A stretch of 64,000 nucleotides of DNA from Sphingobacterium faecale (GTDB lineage Bacteria > Bacteroidota > Bacteroidia > Sphingobacteriales > Sphingobacteriaceae), in the NCBI RefSeq assembly GCF_016746095.1, contig NZ_JAERTY010000005.1, positions 397,326-461,325 on the forward strand, written 5' to 3'. Positions within the stretch are counted from its first letter, which is position 1. The number at the start of each line of letters is the position of its first letter. Shown piece after piece: positions 56,986 to 64,000 of the stretch. The position numbers and the translations under genes were made by a program. Below the pieces are notes generated by a model that searched no databases, was not told the DNA's origin, and saw only the letters and a list, made by a program, of their open reading frames with translations.

Positions 56986-57867
56986 TTACAACAATCCTAT
57001 TCCACCTATACGATAACGGAAGCCGACTTCATGCGTATTGGTCGATATCTTCTGGTTCAGTGTATGACCGTTGACGCTGAACTGATAGCTGTAGCCTATA
57101 CCGAAGTTGCCAAAATTGAGCTGCATCAGCCCCGAGAGGTCACCCTGATTCTGTACACCCATCCCCAATCCGATCTTCGGCCCCATAAAGGCCACGACAC
57201 TTACATCATAGCGTGGAGACATCTCCTGCATGTGGCTCACTAGGAATGACGGACGCAACCTGAACGTGTCGTCCAGCCGGATCAGCATACCACCCGTCAC
57301 GTAGATCACATCGCGAAATTCGTACTCCCGGTCTGTATTACGCTTCAGCGAAAAACGCGGCATAGCTATCCCTACATAGAATTTATCTTTTTGGTAATAC
57401 GAGGTACTCACACTCAGCACTCCAGCCGTACCGCGTACATCCTCCCAGAAGGCCGGATCCTCGCCATCCAGCTGACGGTAGTTGCCCTGGTAGAATAAAA
57501 GCCCACCGCCCATGGATAGGCTCAGGTATTCATTCTCCCCAAGTCGCACTGCTTTGGCAGCGTATGCCGTGATTTCATTCTCCCGCACGACCCCAAGCGA
57601 AGCATGCTTAAAATCACCACCGATAGCCAAGCCAAGATTCCTGACCATACCGTGTCCTGTCACCCACACCGAGCGGGGAGCCCCATCCACACCCGTCCAC
57701 TGACTCCGCCCCAGTGTAGCAAAACTGCCACGCTCGTCCATCGTGCTCAATGAAGAATTGAACGAGTTGCGTAACTGACCGAACTGGTTATAGCTCACCC
57801 CATGCTGGGCCAGACCACACAATGGCAGCAGCGATAATAGGGTTATGATTGTATTCTTTGTTATCAT
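56986..57867 (-). CDS. PorP/SprF family type IX secretion membrane protein, copy 2
   Basis: A 293-aa outer-membrane protein, essentially the same as copy 1 at 47245-48126: same signal peptide, same barrel, same C-terminal HEVGFRYRIGGIGLL, with two visible residue differences. The DNA also agrees closely, with mostly synonymous changes scattered along the gene. It follows adhesin 2 across a 141-bp gap, mirroring the adhesin 1/PorP 1 layout. It probably secretes or anchors the adhesin encoded just upstream of it. Confidence 0.87.
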   Translation of the reverse strand: MITKNTIITLLSLLPLCGLAQHGVSYNQFGQLRNSFNSSLSTMDERGSFATLGRSQWTGVDGAPRSVWVTGHGMVRNLGLAIGGDFKHASLGVVRENEITAYAAKAVRLGENEYLSLSMGGGLLFYQGNYRQLDGEDPAFWEDVRGTAGVLSVSTSYYQKDKFYVGIAMPRFSLKRNTDREYEFRDVIYVTGGMLIRLDDTFRLRPSFLVSHMQEMSPRYDVSVVAFMGPKIGLGMGVQNQGDLSGLMQLNFGNFGIGYSYQFSVNGHTLNQKISTNTHEVGFRYRIGGIGLL

Positions 57868-58008
57868 GTTGTATTGTTATCTAGTTAACAAGTGATCATG
57901 TTATCGTGTTATCATGATAGCGCGTTCACTCGTTAACCTTAATCAGTTTATCATTTTCTTTACTTGTTAACCTGTTCACTCGATAACTCGTTAACCTTAC
58001 CTAACTTT

Positions 58009-61000
58009 CTAACGCCTAATCACAAAATACCCCTTCTCCCGTTTCCATACGCCATTATCTTTCAGATCCAGATAATAGAAATAGGTACCATCGCGGCTTT
58101 CCTTACCGGTAAATACTCTGTCCTTATTGTTGTAACCAATGATTTCTGCCTGTACCGAACCGTTCTTATCAAAGATGGTGACTATATTTTCCGGAAAGCC
58201 CCCTATCCCTTCGATCATCAGGAATTCGTTGATACCGTCACCGTTTGGCGATAATGCCGGATGCACGATGACCGGCAGTTTTGCATTGGCTTCCGCTACC
58301 ACACGTACCGTAACAGTGACTGCTGCTGCGGCCTCGTGATTAGCGTCGCCTGACTGGGTAGCGGTAATCCGTACGGTACCCAGCCGGTGGACATGTAATT
58401 CCATATTGGATACGGTAGCTATGTCCGGATCATCAACAGAGAGACTGACCGGTAAGCCAGCATTCGAGTGTACATCCAGCGCTATGGTTCCTGCATTTTT
58501 TCCCAAGGCCTCAGGAGCCGTAAAACTGATAACCTGTTTGGCTTTCGTAATCGTCAGCTTGGCGGTCTGCGAACCGTCTTCATAGTTGTTACCGCCAGCA
58601 ATATTGGCCGTAACCTTATATTCCCCAGCTTCCGTCCGGTCGTTTCCTATATAGCTCACTGTAGCACCGGCAGGTAGACCGCTAGCTTTCAGCGATTTTA
58701 CCGTGCCGTCGTAAACGAAACTTGCATCAGCAAAAGTAAAGGCCGGCAGTACCGCTTTCGTAATCTTCAGCTTGGCGGTCTGCGAACCGTCCTCATAGTT
58801 GTTACCTCCAGCAACCTTAGCTGTCACCGTATATTCCCCCGCTTCCGTCCGGTCATTACCTATATAGCTCACTGTAGCACCAGCAGGTAGACCGCTAGCT
58901 TTCAGCGATCTTGCCGTGCCGTCGTAAACGAAACTTGCATCAGCAAAAGTAAAGGACGGTAGTACCGCTTTCGTAATCTTCAGCTTGGCGGTCTGCGAAC
59001 CGTCCTCATAGTTGTTACCGCCAGCAACCTTAGCTGTCACCGTATATTCCCCTGCTTCGGTTTGCTCGTTATTCGTATAGCCGCTTACTGTAGTACCGGC
59101 AGGTAAACCGTTAGCTTTCAGCGATTTTGACGTTCCATCATAAACAAAGCTTGCATCAGAAAAAGTAAAGGCTGGCAATACCGCTTTCGTAATCGTCAGC
59201 TTGGCGGTCTGAGAACCGTCTTCATAGTTGTTGCCGCCAGCAATATTGGCCGTAACCGTATGTTCCCCCGCTTCCGTCCTGTCGTTGCCTATATAGCTCA
59301 CTGTAGCACCAGCAGGTAGACCGCTAGCTTTCAGCGATTTTGCCGTACCGTCGTAAACGAAACTTGCATCAGCAAAAGTAAAGGCCGGCAGTACCGCTTT
59401 CGTAATCGTCAGCTTGGCGGTCTGCGAACCGTCTTCATAGTTGTTACTGCCAGCAACCTTAGCTGTCACCGTATATTCCCCCGCTTCCGTCCGGTCGTTC
59501 CCTATATAGCTCACTGTAGCACCGACAGGTAAACCGGTAGCTTTCAGCGATTTTGCCGTACCGTCGTAAACGAAACTTGCATCAGCAAAAGTAAAGACCG
59601 GCAGTACCGCTTTAGTAATGGTAAAATCTGCTGATACAAACACAATATCATAATTAACACCCACGCTTAATGTGCCTTGCCCAATCGCATAAGCACCTAC
59701 ATCCTCGCCTACTGTTCTGCTCAATGCACCACTTAAAATGCTGTTATCATCTGTACCTTGATAACCAGAAACGGTATAAGTCAATACCGGATCAGCTTCA
59801 CCGTATACTTTGCCCTGTCCGCTCGCAGCAGTTACCGTCAGCGTAGCTTTGGCAATAGCAAAATCAGCTCCCGTAAAATCTATAGCGTAATTAGTACCCG
59901 CACTTAAATCGCCCTGCCCAATCGGATAAACACCTACATCCTCTCCTACTGTTCTGTTCAATGCACCACTTAAAATGCTGTTATCATCCGTACCTTGATA
60001 ACCAGAAACCGTATAAGTCAATACCGGATCAGCTTCGCCATACACTTTGCTCTGTCCGCTCGCAGCAGTTACCGTCAGCGTAGCTTGAGTAATAGCAAAG
60101 TCAGCTGATACAAACACAATATCATAATTAGCACCAGCGCTTAATGTGCCCTGTTCAATCGCATAAGCACCGACATCTGTGCCTCCAACTCTACTCAATG
60201 CACCGCTTAAGATACTGTCGTCATCTGCACCTTGATAACCCGAAACGGTATAAGTAAACACCGGATCGGTATCACCGTATACTTTGCGCTGTCCGCTCGC
60301 AGCAGTTACCGTCAGCGTAGCAGCCTCAATCTTAAGCGTGGCTGTCAGTTCTTTATCCAGCCCACAACCCGAAAGTGTAGCCGTAACGGTATAAGTTCCT
60401 ACATTTACCGCTTCGGTCACCACAGCACCGGCTGCGTCCTTGATTTCGTACACAGCAGTAACACCCTGGGGAAGATCTGTTGCTAGTATCGTGTTCGCGG
60501 TGCCATTATAAGTAACGTCTGCATCTTCAAACACCACATTATCGTAATTGACCTGTTCGCCCTGGAACTCATAAGCTCCCATATCGATGATACCTCCATT
60601 AGCAAAGTCATATACCCTTGGGTTACCTTCCAGATCTTTCGTATCGGCATCCAGTCCAACAAAATGACTGTTGCTACCAGCATTCACTACCGGAGAACAG
60701 GCGGTCAACCTATAATCCCCACCAGCTGCATCGGTAAATAGATCGGTATAAACAGCTGTACCGTCTAGATTATTATTTCGTATATCACCTGGATCTGTAC
60801 TAATCGTCGCATCGATTTGCTGTACCAAGCTATATTGGATGCTTTTATCGATAATTAAACTATTAGCGCGTAAACTACTCTGAGAATTGTCTGTACTTTT
60901 TACATTACCATACACCACACTATTGTATGTTGTAAAACGATTAGTTCCCGTTCCATCCAAATAAATATAGGAGCTACCTTTATTCCCGGCAAGCGTACTG

Positions 61001-63927
61001 CTGTTCAAATTTATTTCATTTAGCCCTGATAGTACCCTAGTATAAATCCCTCCACCATATTGCACTGCAAAATTTCCGATCAGAGCAGAGTTAATCATAG
61101 TTACGCTCAAATTAGTCCCAACGGCACATATCCCACCAGCATAAAGACCTGAATAATTATCACTTACAGTAGAATTTATCAGGTTTACTGCTACAGAAGC
61201 AACATGAAATCCACCTCCATAATGTGAAGTAGAATTTCCGTTTACCCTAGAGTTGATTAGCCTTACTGGCTTGAGAGAATGAAAGTATATCCCTCCGCCG
61301 TAATTTCTATCAATTATACGCCCTTCTACCTGAATTTTTGACATGACATTAGCATTACCACCGCTTATCGTAAATCCATCCAGCTTTACTTCTGCTCCCT
61401 CGTTATGACCAACTGCTACTACCACGTGATAGGCATTATCTTTCCTGGTGTGGTGATCTTTTAGCTGCCCTATAGGAATATTGGCTTCGTCGTCGCCCGC
61501 TAGATCCCCGCTTAGTAAGGTACCTTCTCCCGGAGTACGGTCAACACTTGGGATCATACGTTTGTGGCTCAGGTCGGTGATGCCATTTGCGGGGTCAAAA
61601 CCACCGTAAAGCTGTACGTTGTTGACCAGCAGAAAGCTCTTGTCTCTATCTGTAGTAGGGGTATTTTGATCGTCTACATCAGCGAGTTTATACTTCGGCA
61701 AATACGTCCCTTTGGCTACATAGATCTGTAGACTGTCGTTTTGCAGCCAATCATTGTCAGCCTCGTGGTTCTCTCTTGCCCATTTCAAAGCATCTGCCAG
61801 TTCGGGTATAGCATTTTCCCAGCTGTCCCCAGATCCGGTATAGCCCGTAGCAGTCTGATCTACGCTTTGGTTGACGTAGAGGATATTGTCCGCATTCGGG
61901 CTATATTGAGCCCCCTGATACTCATAGGCTCCCATATCGATAGCCTCCCCTCTAAATCTCCTTTCACCTGCCAAGTCCCTTCCCCAAGATTCATTTTCAG
62001 CTTCGGGCATTAATAATGGATTAGTCGAAGGTGCTGCGTCATGCAGTAGGTTCCAATACACCTGTGCATTCCCTGCATCCTGAGCTTGACTAGATTCCTT
62101 TAATTTAAAATCCCCTTCCTGCTCATTTCTAAACGGGCTTTCCATTGTAATAATATTTCCTCCACCATCACTCCAAATTATACTTTCAAAATCATCATCT
62201 CCCACGAGTAAAGTATTTTTCAGTTCCGACACGCCTATTTTACTCCACTCATCATCCACCAATATACTATTGGACAGCAAAAATGTCGTTCCAAAAAAGC
62301 CAAATAATGATGATCCACTGATCGATTGGTTGTCATACATCGTCAAATTTGAGAAATTTCCTTTTCCCTCAGCTCCCCAGAAAACTATTGCTGCTCCATA
62401 TTCAGCTGTATTATGACAAATCAATATATTGTATAAAAAAGAATAGTTTTGGATGGCTTCCATTGCTATAGCTCCTGCGTGTTTATCTGCGTGGTTTTGA
62501 GAGATCACTAAGTTTCTTAAGACTGGACAGGAATTATACAAGTGGATACCGCCACCATTCCACCGTTTTATATAGTTACTATTTATACGGATTGAAGACT
62601 GTCCACCTGTTGCATTTCCGCCATGAATCAAAAACCCATCCACCAATGCATTTCCTACATCTCCCGATGAAACCACCACATGATATACGTTATCTCCTTT
62701 CTCCGCTACCAAACCTATATCACCACTTAGAATTGTGCTACTTTGCTTTGGTACTCCACCAGCAAGCACTTCTGGCATCACACGAGCATCATCTAGTGTA
62801 ACCAAATTATTTAATGGGTCAAAACCTCCATACAATTGGACGTTCTCCACCATCAGGAAACTTTTATCTCGATTATCCGTTGGGTTAGCGGGATCGACGA
62901 TCCCATCTTCAGACGAATACTTAGGTTTGTATATGCCTTTGGCGACGTAAATCTTTAAAGGATTGTTGGTATCCCATAAGTTAGCTGCTTTATTATCGTT
63001 GGCCCATTTCAGCGCATCGGCAAGTTCGGGTATAGCATTATCCCAGCTATTGCCCGAGCCGGTATAGCCCGCAGCAGTCTGATCTACGCTTTGGTTGACG
63101 TAGAGGATATTGTCCGGATTGGGGCTATATTGTACACCTTGATACTCATAGGCTCCCATATCAATGGTATTATTATACAATCTTGGATTGCCAGCCAGAT
63201 CCAGGTCATTGGCTAAATCGCCTTGATATAAGGTATTACTTCCTGCATCTATTGCCGGGCTGTTGTTTGCCAGGCTATAATCGTCATTAGCAGAGTCGGT
63301 AAAAACCTGTCCGATAGTAACACCAGCTGTCGTACTCATTTCACCCTGTATCAAGCTATAGCCTATATTTTTAACCGGCGTTCCTATCAGTGAACTGTTG
63401 CTATTATTGGCTTTTCTATTATCCAGAACAACACTATTACGTACGTTAAAGTTCCGTTTTCCACCGTTATAAGCGATGTAAGAATTTCCTCTATTCCCTA
63501 CGACAGTACAGCTATGTAAAGCAATCGTATTTTCATGATTAGTACCAAAAGGAGCTGATGTACTAATTGCTGCTCCATCATTCTTTGCTGTGTTTTTAGT
63601 CAGCTCAGAATTATAAATATTTATTCTAGAATATCCCCCATCAGCACCTGAAAAAATGCCACCTCCCTGTAAGTTGGAGTGATTCTGACTAACTCTTACC
63701 AGACTGATATTCAGCAAAGACGAGGCCCCTGCTGTAGCATTCGTAAATGCATCTGAAAAGATCCCTCCCCCAAAACCACCAGAATAGTTTCCGCTAACAG
63801 CTCCATGTTCGAATATTATATCAGAAGCTGAAGTTTTGGTACTATTATTAGGGCTATAATAAGATTTACTATAAACCTGAGTTCGATTAATAATTTGGTA
63901 TAAAAATTTGCAATATAGTGGGCATGG
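58009..63927 (-). CDS. giant beta-helix/MBG adhesin with type B T9SS C-terminal domain, 5' end damaged
   Basis: An open frame of about 1970 codons running from a TAA at 63928-63930 to the stop at 58009. No ATG exists near its 5' end; a TTG at 63717 is the first alternative start, but coding character (for example SGGFGGGIFSDAFTN) clearly continues upstream to about 63870. No signal peptide is present although the C-terminus (HPALSPNGDGINEFLMI to KGYFVIRR) is a type B sorting domain, so the 5' end is lost or frameshifted. The order is parallel beta-helix blocks separated by NILYVNQSVDQT and MGAYEYQG motifs, then three 79-aa and five 71-aa MBG-type repeats. Confidence 0.75.
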   Translation of the reverse strand, partial: PCPLYCKFLYQIINRTQVYSKSYYSPNNSTKTSASDIIFEHGAVSGNYSGGFGGGIFSDAFTNATAGASSLLNISLVRVSQNHSNLQGGGIFSGADGGYSRINIYNSELTKNTAKNDGAAISTSAPFGTNHENTIALHSCTVVGNRGNSYIAYNGGKRNFNVRNSVVLDNRKANNSNSSLIGTPVKNIGYSLIQGEMSTTAGVTIGQVFTDSANDDYSLANNSPAIDAGSNTLYQGDLANDLDLAGNPRLYNNTIDMGAYEYQGVQYSPNPDNILYVNQSVDQTAAGYTGSGNSWDNAIPELADALKWANDNKAANLWDTNNPLKIYVAKGIYKPKYSSEDGIVDPANPTDNRDKSFLMVENVQLYGGFDPLNNLVTLDDARVMPEVLAGGVPKQSSTILSGDIGLVAEKGDNVYHVVVSSGDVGNALVDGFLIHGGNATGGQSSIRINSNYIKRWNGGGIHLYNSCPVLRNLVISQNHADKHAGAIAMEAIQNYSFLYNILICHNTAEYGAAIVFWGAEGKGNFSNLTMYDNQSISGSSLFGFFGTTFLLSNSILVDDEWSKIGVSELKNTLLVGDDDFESIIWSDGGGNIITMESPFRNEQEGDFKLKESSQAQDAGNAQVYWNLLHDAAPSTNPLLMPEAENESWGRDLAGERRFRGEAIDMGAYEYQGAQYSPNADNILYVNQSVDQTATGYTGSGDSWENAIPELADALKWARENHEADNDWLQNDSLQIYVAKGTYLPKYKLADVDDQNTPTTDRDKSFLLVNNVQLYGGFDPANGITDLSHKRMIPSVDRTPGEGTLLSGDLAGDDEANIPIGQLKDHHTRKDNAYHVVVAVGHNEGAEVKLDGFTISGGNANVMSKIQVEGRIIDRNYGGGIYFHSLKPVRLINSRVNGNSTSHYGGGFHVASVAVNLINSTVSDNYSGLYAGGICAVGTNLSVTMINSALIGNFAVQYGGGIYTRVLSGLNEINLNSSTLAGNKGSSYIYLDGTGTNRFTTYNSVVYGNVKSTDNSQSSLRANSLIIDKSIQYSLVQQIDATISTDPGDIRNNNLDGTAVYTDLFTDAAGGDYRLTACSPVVNAGSNSHFVGLDADTKDLEGNPRVYDFANGGIIDMGAYEFQGEQVNYDNVVFEDADVTYNGTANTILATDLPQGVTAVYEIKDAAGAVVTEAVNVGTYTVTATLSGCGLDKELTATLKIEAATLTVTAASGQRKVYGDTDPVFTYTVSGYQGADDDSILSGALSRVGGTDVGAYAIEQGTLSAGANYDIVFVSADFAITQATLTVTAASGQSKVYGEADPVLTYTVSGYQGTDDNSILSGALNRTVGEDVGVYPIGQGDLSAGTNYAIDFTGADFAIAKATLTVTAASGQGKVYGEADPVLTYTVSGYQGTDDNSILSGALSRTVGEDVGAYAIGQGTLSVGVNYDIVFVSADFTITKAVLPVFTFADASFVYDGTAKSLKATGLPVGATVSYIGNDRTEAGEYTVTAKVAGSNNYEDGSQTAKLTITKAVLPAFTFADASFVYDGTAKSLKASGLPAGATVSYIGNDRTEAGEHTVTANIAGGNNYEDGSQTAKLTITKAVLPAFTFSDASFVYDGTSKSLKANGLPAGTTVSGYTNNEQTEAGEYTVTAKVAGGNNYEDGSQTAKLKITKAVLPSFTFADASFVYDGTARSLKASGLPAGATVSYIGNDRTEAGEYTVTAKVAGGNNYEDGSQTAKLKITKAVLPAFTFADASFVYDGTVKSLKASGLPAGATVSYIGNDRTEAGEYKVTANIAGGNNYEDGSQTAKLTITKAKQVISFTAPEALGKNAGTIALDVHSNAGLPVSLSVDDPDIATVSNMELHVHRLGTVRITATQSGDANHEAAAAVTVTVRVVAEANAKLPVIVHPALSPNGDGINEFLMIEGIGGFPENIVTIFDKNGSVQAEIIGYNNKDRVFTGKESRDGTYFYYLDLKDNGVWKREKGYFVIRR
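58540..59610 (-). repeat. five tandem 213-bp MBG-type repeats in adhesin 2
   Basis: Five 71-residue units with the words FTFADASFVYDGTAKSLKA and GNDRTEAGEYTVTA recur in tandem with very few changes; the middle one replaces SYIGNDRTEAG by SGYTNNEQTEAG. A different set of three 79-residue units (TVTAASGQ.KVYG) lies just upstream in the gene (59615-60330). Confidence 0.85.
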
Positions 63928-64000
63928 TTATATATTTAAGTATCTTAAATTCAAATATTTAACTGTTTATCCCGCTATGATTGACCTCAATAAAGTTAAC

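Overview
The window comes from a Bacteroidota genome, most likely Sphingobacteriaceae (Sphingobacterium, Pedobacter or Olivibacter-like). The evidence is two SusC/SusD pairs, an ECF sigma/FecR pair feeding a SusC with an STN domain, type B type-IX-secretion C-termini, PorP/SprF proteins, GTTAAC-rich intergenic repeats and several promoters matching the Bacteroidota -7 box TAnnTTTG. No rRNA, tRNA, CRISPR array, transposase or phage gene was seen.

Region 1 (1-28084, all minus strand) is one very long, tightly packed polysaccharide-utilisation-type locus. Read in its own direction it starts with RidA, an NAD-dependent 3-hydroxyacyl-CoA-dehydrogenase-like enzyme, a class III (GSA-aminomutase-like) aminotransferase, a second dehydrogenase-like paralog with a broken nucleotide motif, an M19 dipeptidase, a ceramidase-like hydrolase and a D-threonine-aldolase-like PLP enzyme. 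Next come a sialidase-fold protein, SusC, SusD, two surface lipoproteins (DUF4959/DUF5000-like and DUF4998+LamG-like), three more sialidase-fold lipoproteins, a secreted protein with a GATase-like region, a GH43 enzyme and a helical secreted protein. It ends with an MFS transporter, an HpaI-type aldolase, an aldo/keto reductase and the start of a Gfo/Idh oxidoreductase. Outer-membrane capture and glycan cleavage are thus joined to an unusual amine/amide/hydroxy-amino-acid enzyme set at the head and a sugar-acid aldolase set at the tail. The substrate is not obvious; the four sialidase-fold proteins lack a clean sialidase FRIP motif and no sialic-acid pathway genes are present.

Region 2 (28085-37859) holds a divergent intergenic region with a C10 tract, a small lumazine-binding-like secreted protein, two beta-barrel proteins, a structured repeat-rich intergenic stretch, a DUF4132-type giant protein with a 137-aa partner, a fatty-acid desaturase and a decayed fragment of a PorP gene.

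Region 3 (37860-47161, plus strand) is a second Sus-type locus: ECF sigma, FecR, a (TAAC)~21 microsatellite, SusC with STN, SusD, DUF4843-like lipoprotein and PKD-like lipoprotein. It carries no enzyme.

Region 4 (47245-64000, minus strand) contains two copies of a giant-adhesin + PorP/SprF module separated by an AraC regulator. The two PorP proteins differ at only about two residues. The adhesins share the same type B sorting domain but have different repeat-rich bodies. The second adhesin has no visible start codon or signal peptide and looks 5'-truncated or frameshifted.
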